From positions 1 to 64,000 of the forward strand of contig CAZMZJ010000010.1 of NCBI GenBank assembly GCA_964570825.1: a stretch of 64,000 bases of DNA, written 5' to 3'. The first letter of the stretch is position 1; each line of letters begins with the position of its first letter. Made by a program: the position numbers and the translations under genes. Shown here piece after piece: positions 48,136 to 57,149 of the stretch. The DNA comes from UMGS1002 sp964570825. GTDB taxonomy: Bacteria; Bacillota; Clostridia; Oscillospirales; CAG-272. Below the pieces are notes generated by a model. That model was given only the letters and a program-made list of their open reading frames with translations, was not told where the DNA came from and made no database searches.

Positions 48136-50373
48136 TCAGTTTCCCGCATTATCCTTGAGTCCGCGGTTCCGGCATTGGATCCTTAGCTTTTTAAGTATCG
48201 AAGATTTTTCGATACTTGTTTTTGATTGGTTATACGAAATATCAAAGCAGAACAGCCCGTCGCCGACTTTTTCTATCGAACATATCTGGAGTTCACGGAA
48301 TATTTTCAAAATGTACATAAGTTTGACATAATTTATGTCGCGCTGCGGTTCGTATGTCTTAAGAAGCGAAAGCATCATCCGGTCTGTAAGAGCATCTCGC
48401 CCCATCCTGAACTCACGTCTTAGCATCGTATATACGGCTGCAAAATCGTCGCGGTCGGGTATAAAGTTTTCCTCGGCGTCAAATGCGGCTCCGCCCACAA
48501 TCTCCTCGTAACGGCACTTCAGGCAGCGGTTGTCCTCTGTGCTGCGCCGTGAAATGCGTATATCCTGAACTATCATCTGAACGCTTTTCACATTCTGAAA
48601 TTCGTTTATATCGACCGAAAACAGTATGTCTGCGCGCTCGCCCTCATGCAGAGGAAAGCGCGACGCTGGCATATTGAAATACATCGCGCAGATTGAGCTT
48701 TCCCCGTCCGATACTATCAGCTTTGTATGCTTGCCGGAGCTCACAGGCAATACCCTTATCAGCATAACATCGTACGCAATAAACGTAGGCACCGGGTTTG
48801 TCACGCCGTACGGCTCAAGCAGATTCAGCTCCGAGGCAAACTTCAGCGTCAGATCCGGCAGATGCAGAACGCAGTCAGCCTCAAGATTGACCGCCATATC
48901 CTCGTCACGCAGGTTTTCTGCCGCGTATTCGTTAATCCTTTTCCTAAACTCCCCGACCTTTGAACGTTCGATCGTAAGCCCGGCAGCCAGTTCATGGCCG
49001 CCGTACTTGACAAGCAAATCAGAGCAGTAGTTTAGAGCCTCGACAAGATTCATCCCCTTAATGCTCCTTCCGGAGCCCTTGCCGGTATCGTCACCGCTTG
49101 AATATCCGCGTGTACTGCCGTCGAATGATATCAGCACAGACGGAATGCCGTATTTTTCTGTTATGCGGGACGCTACAATGCCGATTATCCCCTGCTGCCA
49201 GCTGTCGTCCTCAAGCACAATAACCCTGTCTTTTTCAAAGTCAAACTCGCGCTCGATTCTCTTATACACCTGCTCGGCAATCCTGTTCTCCTCAATCTGA
49301 CGCTGCAAATTGATGTCGCACAGTTCGCGCGCCAGCTCCTGAGCTTCCTCCTCATTCTCGGCAAGGAGCAGCTTCACCGCCGTCGTGGCGCTTGAAATCC
49401 GCCCCGCGGCATTGATGCGCGGCGCTATCCCGTATCCTATAAAATTGGAGGTTATCTTTTTCTTCCTTGCTTTTGCCGGGCGGTCTGAACCCTGAGCGCA
49501 CTGGCAGCTGCAGTTGGCCGAGGCATTTATAAGCGCTTCAAGGCCTTTGCGCTTCGTTTCGGATATCATTCTGATACCCAAAGATACTATCAGTCTGTTT
49601 TCATCAATTACCGGCATAACATCGGCGACTGTTCCGATTGCCACGAGGTCCGCGTACTCGTAGCTGATCCGGCGTACGGCGTCAATATCCGGTTCGCCTT
49701 TCTTCCGAGCTTCGGTTATTTCACAGGCGCACAGCACCTTGAACACCACGCCGACTCCCGCAAGTTCCGCAAAAGGATAATTACAGTCAGGGCGATGCGG
49801 GTTTACGACCGCGCAGGCGGCTGGCAGTTCTGACCTGCACTCGTGATGGTCGGTAACCACCATGTCAATCCCGAGTGACGAAGCGTAAGCAATCTCCTCG
49901 TTTGCCGTGATACCTGTGTCGACTGTTATTATCAGCTGAACGCCTTCATTTTTCAGATTGTCGAGCGCTCCGCACGAAAGCCCGTAACCCTCGCCGCTTC
50001 TGCTCGGTATGTAATAACCGACATTGGCTCCCTTTGACTTAAGGTAAAGCCACATCAGCGATACCGCTGTAACGCCATCGACGTCGTAATCACCGTATAT
50101 GATTATTTTCTCATGCTTTTCAACAGCCGCCATTATCCGCTCGACGGCTTTTACAATATCCTTAAGCAAAAACGGGTCGTGAAGCACGCTCTCTTCGTTT
50201 TTAAGGAAGCTTTCCGCCTCCCCCTTCGTTTTATATCCGCGACTGTAAAGCAGCGCCGCGAGCGTTTCTGAGATCCCCAATCCGGCGGATATCTCTTTCA
50301 CGGCGCAGTCTTTTTGCTCATCGCCCGGAACATAGCGTATGTTCCATATCTTTTCCCTCTTCTTCGGTTCCAT
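48136..50373 (-). CDS. recJ: Single-stranded-DNA exonuclease RecJ
   Basis: 5'-3' ssDNA exonuclease acting in recombination and mismatch repair. The DHH motifs are YGDYDVDGVTA, TDHHECR (DHH), GVVFKV and the DHHA1 block YGGHELAAGLTI. An OB-fold region and an extra C-terminal domain follow; the 745-residue length is that of Bacillota RecJ. The ATG at 50373 has GGAG nine bases upstream; an in-frame start at 50439 is less convincing. It is upstream of relA on the same strand. Confidence 0.95.
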   Translation of the reverse strand: MEPKKREKIWNIRYVPGDEQKDCAVKEISAGLGISETLAALLYSRGYKTKGEAESFLKNEESVLHDPFLLKDIVKAVERIMAAVEKHEKIIIYGDYDVDGVTAVSLMWLYLKSKGANVGYYIPSRSGEGYGLSCGALDNLKNEGVQLIITVDTGITANEEIAYASSLGIDMVVTDHHECRSELPAACAVVNPHRPDCNYPFAELAGVGVVFKVLCACEITEARKKGEPDIDAVRRISYEYADLVAIGTVADVMPVIDENRLIVSLGIRMISETKRKGLEALINASANCSCQCAQGSDRPAKARKKKITSNFIGYGIAPRINAAGRISSATTAVKLLLAENEEEAQELARELCDINLQRQIEENRIAEQVYKRIEREFDFEKDRVIVLEDDSWQQGIIGIVASRITEKYGIPSVLISFDGSTRGYSSGDDTGKGSGRSIKGMNLVEALNYCSDLLVKYGGHELAAGLTIERSKVGEFRKRINEYAAENLRDEDMAVNLEADCVLHLPDLTLKFASELNLLEPYGVTNPVPTFIAYDVMLIRVLPVSSGKHTKLIVSDGESSICAMYFNMPASRFPLHEGERADILFSVDINEFQNVKSVQMIVQDIRISRRSTEDNRCLKCRYEEIVGGAAFDAEENFIPDRDDFAAVYTMLRREFRMGRDALTDRMMLSLLKTYEPQRDINYVKLMYILKIFRELQICSIEKVGDGLFCFDISYNQSKTSIEKSSILKKLRIQCRNRGLKDNAGN

Positions 50374-50525
50374 AACTATATTCTCCGTTCTGTCAGCGTA
50401 CGCAAATGTCACCACGGCACAATCGCGTCCGTAAACCATACTTTATTTCTTATTTTTAATCATCATATTCATCTAAGGCATCGACCGCATCTTGTTCAGA
50501 TTATTATTATTGTCCTTAATTGTTT

Positions 50526-51002
50526 TTAACTATTTTTGTCCATATCGTCTTTACCGCCCGCATCCCCTCGGCTGATGACAGATACGATTTCGGCGTCACA
50601 GCGCTTCTCAACCACAAGCTTTGAGTACAGCCAGACTAAACCGAAGCACAACACGATTCCCGCCGCCGCAAAAATGCCTGCAAGCATCTGATCTGAAAAG
50701 ACTCCGCTGCCTATCCACCATCCGAGAAGCGCAAAAAGTATAGGCATGAGAAAAACGAGCCATGCGTATCCCAGCACTCTACCGGTGCCGGTGCTTATCG
50801 CTACAGTATCTCCGACACGCGCCCCGATTTTATTATATGCTTTTGTCGTGATTCTGCGGTCGGCTCCGGTCAGCGAACAGACGCTGCAGCCGCCGTCTTT
50901 GGTGCTCATATGGCATCCCTCGCAGGCTGACTTGCGGTCGTTTTCGACCAGTGCGAACCGGCCGTCGGCAGATACAGAAATTACTTTTGCTTCGGTTATC
51001 AT
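50526..51002 (-). CDS. RseC/MucC-type membrane redox protein
   Basis: Member of the SoxR-reducing/RseC family, often associated with Rnf-type electron transfer or SoxR reduction. After a short N-terminal OB-like domain comes the cysteine motif CEGC-x8-CSVC, then two membrane helices (about 85-107 and 115-137) and a charged tail. The ATG at 51002 follows GGAAGG by seven bases. It lies 61 bp after the flavoprotein gene on the same strand, so both may belong to one redox-related unit. No rnf genes are in the window. Confidence 0.85.
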   Translation of the reverse strand: MITEAKVISVSADGRFALVENDRKSACEGCHMSTKDGGCSVCSLTGADRRITTKAYNKIGARVGDTVAISTGTGRVLGYAWLVFLMPILFALLGWWIGSGVFSDQMLAGIFAAAGIVLCFGLVWLYSKLVVEKRCDAEIVSVISRGDAGGKDDMDKNS

Positions 51003-51063
51003 TTTGCCACCTTCCAGATTACAATGCTTCAAGCGCGAAACGCAAAAATGAATCAAACGCGGC

Positions 51064-52671
51064 TTATCCGAGCGGCGCGTAATTCGCCATTATCGCCTGA
51101 GCGACTCTTATGCCGTCGACGGCGGAGCTTGTTATTCCGCCGGCATAGCCGGCTCCTTCGCCGCACGGATAAACCAGCGGATGTCCCGGAGAGGTGAAAC
51201 CGTCCCCTCGAATTATGCGCACCGGCGCCGAGGTCCGGGTTTCAACTCCGGTCAGAACCGCGTGCGGCGCGTCAAAGCCCTTTATCCTGCGGCCGAATGC
51301 AGTCAGCCCCCGCCTTAAAGTTTCAGACACAAAACCGGGAAAAAGCCTGTCTATATCCGAAAGCCTTACATAACCCGACATATAAGACGGCATAACGCGC
51401 CCCGGCTCGTGCTCCGCCCTACCCGCCATAAAATCACCGACCGTTTCAACAGGAGCCATATATCCGCCTTTTCCGGCGCTGAAAGCCGCCCGCTCAACCA
51501 TGCGCTGAAAGCCAATCGCACCTGCGACGCCGCCTTCATAGTCATCCACGCCGACGCTTACGGCTACGGCCGAATTTGCGTTTTTCCCGGCCCGTGCGTT
51601 ATAGCTCATGCCGTTTACCACAAGTCCGCCCTCCTCGGTCGAAGCCGCGACCACTTCTCCGCCCGGGCACATGCAGAACGTATATACTCCGCGCCCGCCC
51701 CTTGTTTCGGACAGGGCATATTCCGCGGGACCGAGTCTCGGGTCTCCCGCATGAATCCCATACAAGGCCTCATCGATATCGCTCTGCAGGTGCTCTATGC
51801 GTACTCCAACCGAAAAAGGCTTCGGCTCTATCAAAAATCCCTTTGAAAGCAGCATAGAATACGTGTCGCGAGCGCTGTGGCCGGGAGCCAGAACAAGTAC
51901 CCCAGCGGTAATATCCCCCTTAACGGTATTTATCTTGACAGCTCCGCCTGATTCGTCAAAGCTTACCATGCGGCAGCCGTATCTCACCGTTCCACCGAGC
52001 CGCTCGATGTCCGAAAGAAGGTTTGAGACCACAATCCGGAGAACGTCAGTCCCGACATGCGGCTTTGCCCTCGTGAGTATAGACTCGGGGGCGCCGTATT
52101 CATATAGCGTCTTCAGCACAAACGAGCATCTTTCGTCCGAAATACGGGTCACCAGCTTGCCGTCGGAAAATGTTCCGGCGCCGCCGGCGCCGAACTGGAT
52201 GTTCGAGTCTGGATCAAGTTCATGTGTTGAATAAAATTTCCGAACAGCCTCAACCCGCCCCGCGATGTCTGCGCCCCGCTCAATAATAATCGGCGAGTAT
52301 CCGTGCTTCGCAAGCAGCAGCCCGCAGAACATTCCCGCGGGGCCTGTCCCGACCACAAGCGGCCTTGCCGCAAGCTTTTCCTTCCCGTATGTTATGCGAA
52401 GTCCGGGTTCGCTGTGCTCGGTTGCGTTAAGCTCACACAGCTTAATTTTGTCGATTATACCCTCAACGCCCGAAACAAGAACCGAACTGACGCTCCTGAT
52501 GTCGTCCTTTTTCCGGGCGTCAAACGATTTTTTATAAAGCCGAAAATGAAGCGGTGCGGTGTCAAATCCCGCGCGCTTCATTCTTCTTGCAGCCTCTCCG
52601 AGAATCTCGCCGTCGGCGGCATAATACGGAAGATTTATCCCGCTCAGCAATATTGTTTTTCCTTCAGCCAT
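51064..52671 (-). CDS. FAD-dependent dehydrogenase, COG2509-like
   Basis: Flavoprotein of an uncharacterised but widespread dehydrogenase family. The FAD loop VVGTGPAGMFCGLLLA is preceded by an N-terminal domain of about 100 residues with Arg/Lys-rich DARKKDDI text. GAGGAGTFSDGKLVTR and APGHSARDT follow, and a late GEGAGYAGGITSSAVDGI closes the FAD fold. The ATG at 52671 overlaps the cdaR stop (TGATG) and has GAAAGG eight bases upstream. The substrate is unknown. Its place after cdaR is usually taken by glmM. Confidence 0.86.
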   Translation of the reverse strand: MAEGKTILLSGINLPYYAADGEILGEAARRMKRAGFDTAPLHFRLYKKSFDARKKDDIRSVSSVLVSGVEGIIDKIKLCELNATEHSEPGLRITYGKEKLAARPLVVGTGPAGMFCGLLLAKHGYSPIIIERGADIAGRVEAVRKFYSTHELDPDSNIQFGAGGAGTFSDGKLVTRISDERCSFVLKTLYEYGAPESILTRAKPHVGTDVLRIVVSNLLSDIERLGGTVRYGCRMVSFDESGGAVKINTVKGDITAGVLVLAPGHSARDTYSMLLSKGFLIEPKPFSVGVRIEHLQSDIDEALYGIHAGDPRLGPAEYALSETRGGRGVYTFCMCPGGEVVAASTEEGGLVVNGMSYNARAGKNANSAVAVSVGVDDYEGGVAGAIGFQRMVERAAFSAGKGGYMAPVETVGDFMAGRAEHEPGRVMPSYMSGYVRLSDIDRLFPGFVSETLRRGLTAFGRRIKGFDAPHAVLTGVETRTSAPVRIIRGDGFTSPGHPLVYPCGEGAGYAGGITSSAVDGIRVAQAIMANYAPLG

Positions 52672-53915
52672 CAATACAGCCTTTCACTGTTAATTATGAT
52701 GCCGTGTTCGGAATCTTCCCATACGACCCCGCTCGGCAGGCTGTCTATCGAATTTATAACTGTAACAAACGGCACTCCCACAGCCATCATATCGCAATTT
52801 ATAGTATATACCGTTACCTCATTTATGCCGCTCAATATCTGAGGATCGCCGACTAAGGTTATTTCGGCAGGTGAAATTGAAGTATTGTAATTCAGGCCTA
52901 TCCCGTTCGTGTATGCCACCTTTACAGGCACGGTTTTCCGTATGGTTACAGGCACTTTCACAATTATATTTGTTACGCTCATCTTCAGAGATGTGCTGTC
53001 AATGATCTGGTTGTATTCGTTATAGAGTGAAATGCTGCCGGAAAGAGTGAGGCTCGTCGTAATGACGCCGGTGTTGAAAACCGCCGCGGCGTACGATATC
53101 TTGTCAAGCACTGTTTTTGAACCGGTAACCGTAACATATTCGTAATTCAGCTCCGGTATGCCGACAGTATACGAGGCATCCGACACGTAATTTAGTTTTA
53201 CCTCAATTTTTATATTTACAGATGCGTCGATATCGATAGTTGCCGACAGCGAGCTTGGCTCGACCAAAACAAGAGAGGAGTTTTTTGGCAGTTCAACCTT
53301 AACAGGAAGAGTGTAGCGCCCCGCTTCCGCAATGTCGCTCACATCTACATAAGCGTTGATATCTCCCGCAGAAAGGCCGGCTATATCAGAACGTCTACCT
53401 TTGAGGGTTACAGTTACGACGTTGTCAAAGCCGCTGATTACCGACATCCCTCTTTCATTCAAGCTTGAACTGCCTTCAATTACGACATTTACGTTGGCGA
53501 TGCTTTTCTCGTAGCTCGTATCGTCGGTGTTCATCACATAAAGCCATATTGTAAATGAGCACAGCAAGCAAACAAACATGGCCCATTTGTCGATTCTTGA
53601 AAGGTTGCGTTCGCTAAACCATTCCTTAAGGCCCACCCATGTATTTTTAATTATTTTAAGAATTTTTTTGAATATATTAGATATTTTTGCCGTTAACGGA
53701 CGGATTTTTCCGTTTTGATTGCCGCAGCCGGAATTATTCATGTCATTGCCGGAACCGCATCTGTTGTTTTCCCTGTTTTTTTCGCTCATCATGCCCGCAT
53801 CCGCCGAAGCGTCAGACAGTTTAACCGGATTCCCGCCGGCAGCGTCAGAAGGCGAACGGCTGCCGTTTTCAGTCTGGGAATTATTAAGGTCGCCCAAAGG
53901 ATTCCTTGTTTCCAT
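52671..53915 (-). CDS. cdaR: CdaA regulator CdaR (YbbR-domain protein)
   Basis: Membrane-anchored extracytoplasmic regulator of diadenylate cyclase CdaA. About 75 Asn/Gly-rich cytoplasmic residues precede one membrane helix (about 105-125), followed by roughly four YbbR repeats rich in beta strands (for example VNVVIEGSSSLNERGM, VKVELPKNSSLVLVEP). It lies 51 bp after cdaA. The gap carries a 7-bp tandem repeat. The low-complexity N-terminal tail is longer than in Bacillus CdaR. Confidence 0.9.
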   Translation of the reverse strand: METRNPLGDLNNSQTENGSRSPSDAAGGNPVKLSDASADAGMMSEKNRENNRCGSGNDMNNSGCGNQNGKIRPLTAKISNIFKKILKIIKNTWVGLKEWFSERNLSRIDKWAMFVCLLCSFTIWLYVMNTDDTSYEKSIANVNVVIEGSSSLNERGMSVISGFDNVVTVTLKGRRSDIAGLSAGDINAYVDVSDIAEAGRYTLPVKVELPKNSSLVLVEPSSLSATIDIDASVNIKIEVKLNYVSDASYTVGIPELNYEYVTVTGSKTVLDKISYAAAVFNTGVITTSLTLSGSISLYNEYNQIIDSTSLKMSVTNIIVKVPVTIRKTVPVKVAYTNGIGLNYNTSISPAEITLVGDPQILSGINEVTVYTINCDMMAVGVPFVTVINSIDSLPSGVVWEDSEHGIIINSERLY

Positions 53916-53933
53916 ATTATCCTTGTTTCTCCT

Positions 53934-53961
53934 TCATCTGTCATTTGTCATCTGTGATCTG
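53934..53961 (-). repeat. Four 7-bp tandem units between cdaA and cdaR
   Basis: Plus-strand TCATCTG, TCATTTG, TCATCTG, TGATCTG in direct succession. The heptamer is a TGTCRTC-type word, as in the relA leader. It ends about 18 bp before the cdaR start. Confidence 0.7.
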
Positions 53962-53966
53962 TCGTG

Positions 53967-54866
53967 CTAACCGGTTGCCTGACCGGCGCGGCCGTTTTTC
54001 TTTGGCGCATGCTGCCCGCTGTGGGCAACAAGACGCAAAAGTTCCTGCTTGAGCGTGTTATAATTATAATTTCTGTATATCCGGCCTTCGTATGCAATGG
54101 AAATTATACCTGATTCCTCAGAAACCACCACGGCTACGGCGTCGCTCTGTTCGCTGATCCCGACCGCCGCCCTGTGACGTGTGCCGAGACTGTTATCAAT
54201 ATTTTCGCTTGACGACAGGGGAAGCACGCATCCCGCCGCATAAATCTGCATATTGCGGATTATCACTGCTCCGTCATGAAAAGGCGCCTTGTTGAAAAAA
54301 ATGCTCTGCAGCAGCCTTGACGATAGTTTAGCCTCAATTATGTTTGAAGGCTTTATGAATTCCCCGAGCTTTACCGAACGCTCGATGATAATCAGCGCTC
54401 CGGTCTTGTACAGCGACATATCGCACACGGCCTCGCAGATGGAATCTATTCCTGCGTTCATGACCGCCATGTCACGCGTTTCTATCATGCTGATGTTTCT
54501 AAGGCCTGACAAAGGGGTATTGCCGACCTTCTCAAGCGCCGCCCTCAGCTCCGGCTGAAAAACAATGATGATAGCCAGAATACCGACCTGGTAGAAATTC
54601 TGAAGGACGAAATTGATTGCATGCATCTGAAAAACAGTGCTGAGAACAAGAAAAGCAATTATAAGCACAAGCCCCGCCATGAGGCGTCCTGCGCGGCGAT
54701 TCTTGATAAAGCGGTAGACGGCGTATAAAAACAACGCGAGAATAACGATATCAAGGATGTCTACAAACCTGATATCCATTACCGGATATATTATATATTG
54801 CCATATTTTATCCCACAGAGTGGCAAATAAATTCTCCGCCTTAAGCATTGTCTCCAGACCTTTCAT
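53967..54866 (-). CDS. cdaA: Diadenylate cyclase CdaA
   Basis: Membrane enzyme making the second messenger c-di-AMP from two ATP. Three membrane helices (about 33-107) precede the DAC domain, where PFHDGAVII (D198-G-A) and GTRHRAAVG (228-236) form the active site. The product is 299 residues. The ATG at 54866 lacks a ribosome-binding site, so an ATG six codons in (54848), preceded by AAAGG and GGAG, may be the true start. cdaR follows, the usual pairing. Confidence 0.95.
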   Translation of the reverse strand: MKGLETMLKAENLFATLWDKIWQYIIYPVMDIRFVDILDIVILALFLYAVYRFIKNRRAGRLMAGLVLIIAFLVLSTVFQMHAINFVLQNFYQVGILAIIIVFQPELRAALEKVGNTPLSGLRNISMIETRDMAVMNAGIDSICEAVCDMSLYKTGALIIIERSVKLGEFIKPSNIIEAKLSSRLLQSIFFNKAPFHDGAVIIRNMQIYAAGCVLPLSSSENIDNSLGTRHRAAVGISEQSDAVAVVVSEESGIISIAYEGRIYRNYNYNTLKQELLRLVAHSGQHAPKKNGRAGQATG

Positions 54867-54913
54867 GTGAGTTTATATTTTCTAAAAATCATATGTGCCA
54901 ATGTATATTATTT

Positions 54914-54942
54914 ATTATAACATAAAACATTATAAATTTCAA
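54914..54942 (-). promoter_or_regulatory. Sigma-A promoter of cdaA
   Basis: TTGAAA (54937-54942) and TATAAT (54914-54919), 17 bp apart on the minus strand, about 50-60 bp upstream of cdaA. Confidence 0.8.
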
Positions 54943-55086
54943 ACAAAAACATATATTGTTAACCGTTTGTTTATAAAGTGTTCAGAAATTTTTACCATTT
55001 GGGAGTCATTGTCCATTTCCAACTAATTTTTATTCAAAAATATTGAAAAAATATATAGATTGAAACTTTTATCCGAGCGCAATTTG

Positions 55087-55095
55087 TGCTATAAT
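55087..55095 (+). promoter_or_regulatory. Extended -10 promoter of the oxidoreductase operon
   Basis: TGCTATAAT is a perfect extended -10 element; no good -35 is seen 17 bp upstream. It overlaps the upstream part of the NTPase reading frame and so excludes an ATG start at 55094. Confidence 0.65.
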
Positions 55096-55135
55096 GATAT
55101 ATTATACGATGCCAAAGCGTCAGAAGGAGGCAGAC

Positions 55136-55825
55136 TTGAACGCACATATCGGTACTCTTGCCCGCAACATCATTGTTTGCGGCCATTTCGGAAGCGGGAA
55201 AACCAACGTTTCTGTCGGTCTTGCGCTCGGCCTCGGACGCGGCAGCGGGGCGCTCGTCGATCTTGACATCATAAACCCGTACTTTCGCGCGGCGGATGCC
55301 GCACCGCTTATGAAAGACGCCGGGATAGATTGTCTTGTTCCCCGGTACGCAAACACAAATGTCGATATTCCGTCGCTCGGCGGCGAGATTTATTCGGTCT
55401 TTGCAAAAGAAGAAAGCAACCCGGAGTTCCGCGCTGTATTCGATGTCGGCGGCGACAGCGGGGCGGCGGCTCTCGGACGGTTCCGCGAATATTTTTTCCG
55501 CTTCGGATATTCGATGATTTTTGTCGTCAGCATGTACAGGCCTCTGACAGCAGACCCGGAATCGGCAGTTGCCGACCTGCGGGAGATCGAAGCCATCTCA
55601 AGGCTCACCGCCACGCATATAATAAACAATTCAAACATCGGGAAGGAAACGACTGCCGCAGATATCGCAGCATCAATTGATTATGCGAAAAAAATTTCCG
55701 AACTAACCGGTCTTCCGCTGCTGTGCACCACCCTCCACAACAGGGAATTTTGCGATTCGCTGTCGCGCGAATATCCCGGACTTGACTTTTTGCCCATACC
55801 CGATTCAACGCGCCGCTTGTTTTGA
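55136..55825 (+). CDS. P-loop NTPase leading a 2-oxoacid oxidoreductase operon
   Basis: Not a named family to me. The Walker A VCGHFGSGKTN (about residues 13-23) and the VDLDIINPYFRAADA block place it in the SIMIBI/MinD-like NTPases, but the second lysine of the ParA deviant loop is absent. FDVGGDSGAAALGRF is the Walker B/DxxG region and ATHIINNSNIG a base-recognition candidate. No CxxC iron-sulfur scaffold motif of Mrp/NBP35 type is seen. It starts at TTG 55136 with GGAGG five bases upstream. It is followed at 26 bp by ferredoxin and the oxidoreductase subunits. A maturation or insertion role is possible but unproven. Confidence 0.8.
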   Translation: MNAHIGTLARNIIVCGHFGSGKTNVSVGLALGLGRGSGALVDLDIINPYFRAADAAPLMKDAGIDCLVPRYANTNVDIPSLGGEIYSVFAKEESNPEFRAVFDVGGDSGAAALGRFREYFFRFGYSMIFVVSMYRPLTADPESAVADLREIEAISRLTATHIINNSNIGKETTAADIAASIDYAKKISELTGLPLLCTTLHNREFCDSLSREYPGLDFLPIPDSTRRLF

Positions 55826-55851
55826 TATCAATCCTAAAAGGAGAAATATAA

Positions 55852-56064
55852 ATGAACAGAGTCACCTTCACAACCGATCTCTGCAAGGGCTGCGGACTAT
55901 GCGTCCTCGCCTGCCCCAGAAAGATCATAAAGCTCGATACCTCGCTGATAAACAAAAAGGGGTATCATCCCGCGTCGGTCACAGACCCGGATAAATGCAC
56001 CGGATGCGCAATGTGCGCCACCATGTGCCCGGACGTCGTGATCCTCGTTGAGAAAAACGTGTAA
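55852..56064 (+). CDS. 2 x [4Fe-4S] ferredoxin subunit of 2-oxoacid oxidoreductase
   Basis: Delta-type electron-transfer subunit. The 70 residues hold two cluster motifs, CKGCGLCVLACP and CTGCAMCATMCP, as in KorD/VorD. GGAG lies eight bases before the ATG. VorB follows 14 bp downstream, so the ferredoxin is expected to take electrons from the TPP-containing core. Confidence 0.95.
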   Translation: MNRVTFTTDLCKGCGLCVLACPRKIIKLDTSLINKKGYHPASVTDPDKCTGCAMCATMCPDVVILVEKNV

Positions 56065-56078
56065 AAGGAGTGAACCGA

Positions 56079-57149
56079 ATGTCGGAAAAAGTACTTATGA
56101 AGGGCAATGAAGCCATTGCCGAAGCCGCAATACGCAACGGGTGTCTTTATTTCTTCGGCTACCCGATAACACCTCAGACCGAGCTTGCCGAATATATGGC
56201 AAAGCGCATGCCGAAGGTCGGCGGCGTCTGCCTGCAGGCGGAGAGCGAAGTCGCCGCAATCAACATGGTGCTCGGCGCCGCCGCGTCGGGCGTCCGCGCC
56301 ATGACGTCATCGTCGTCACCCGGAGTATCGCTCAAGAGCGAGGGCATCAGCTATATGGTCGGCTGCGACCTGCCCTGCCTTATCTGCAACGTGCAGCGCG
56401 GAGGCCCCGGGCTCGGCGGAATCCAGCCCGCTCAGTCAGACTACTATCAGGCTGTCAAGGCAAACGGACACGGCGACCTCCACCTTTACGTAGTCGCCCC
56501 GGCGTCTGTTCAGGAGATGGTAACGCTTGTCGGACGCGCCTTTGACGTCGCCGATACATACCGCACTCCTGCCCTTTTGCTCGCCGACGGAGCTCTCGGC
56601 CAGATGATGGAGCCTGTCGACTTCAACGCCGCCCTCACCGGCAAGCGCGCAATACCCGAGAAAACATGGGCTACCTGCGGACATGGAGGAAAGCGCAGGA
56701 AAAATATTATAAATTCACTGTATCTCAACCCCGACGAACTCGAAAAATCCGTGCTTGAGAGATTTGAACGATACAAGAAAATCGAGGAGAATGAAACTCT
56801 CGTCGAAGAAATCGGAACAGCCGACGCCGATATCGTGCTCGTCGCCTACGGCATAACCTCGCGCATCTGCAAGACCGCCGTCAACATGGCGCGCGCGGCG
56901 GGCATCAGAGCCGGGCTTGTCCGCCCGATCACGCTCTGGCCATATCCCAAGGCTGCTCTCGCAAAAGCGGCTGAGACCGCAAAGCATTTCCTTGTCGTCG
57001 AGCTGAATATGGGACAGATGGTCGACGACGTCAAGGTCGCCACCGGCTGCCGCCGCCCGGTTTCCTTCTACGGACGCACCGGAGGTATGCTGCCGACAGC
57101 CGAGGACGTTCTGGCCGAAATAAGAAAAATCAACGGAGGTTTGAAATAA
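56079..57149 (+). CDS. vorB: 2-oxoacid:ferredoxin oxidoreductase alpha subunit (VorB-like)
   Basis: Alpha subunit of a CoA-acylating 2-oxoacid oxidoreductase; the closest familiar name is VorB, branched-chain 2-oxoisovalerate oxidoreductase, though 2-oxoglutarate cannot be excluded. YPITPQTELAEYMA is the TPP-side signature, followed by ESEVAAINMVLGAA, TSSSSPGVSLKSEG and NVQRGGPGLGGIQPAQSDY. The ATG at 56079 has AAGGAG eight bases upstream; the in-frame GTG at 56070 is too close to it. Its stop overlaps the beta-subunit start (TAATG). Confidence 0.93.
   Translation: MSEKVLMKGNEAIAEAAIRNGCLYFFGYPITPQTELAEYMAKRMPKVGGVCLQAESEVAAINMVLGAAASGVRAMTSSSSPGVSLKSEGISYMVGCDLPCLICNVQRGGPGLGGIQPAQSDYYQAVKANGHGDLHLYVVAPASVQEMVTLVGRAFDVADTYRTPALLLADGALGQMMEPVDFNAALTGKRAIPEKTWATCGHGGKRRKNIINSLYLNPDELEKSVLERFERYKKIEENETLVEEIGTADADIVLVAYGITSRICKTAVNMARAAGIRAGLVRPITLWPYPKAALAKAAETAKHFLVVELNMGQMVDDVKVATGCRRPVSFYGRTGGMLPTAEDVLAEIRKINGGLK

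Noticed and set aside
53934..53961. CRISPR-like array
   Set aside because: Units are 7 bp and directly adjacent with no spacers; no cas genes occur in the window.
55094..55135. ATG start for the NTPase gene
   Set aside because: That ATG overlaps the extended -10 element; TTG at 55136 follows GGAGG by five bases.
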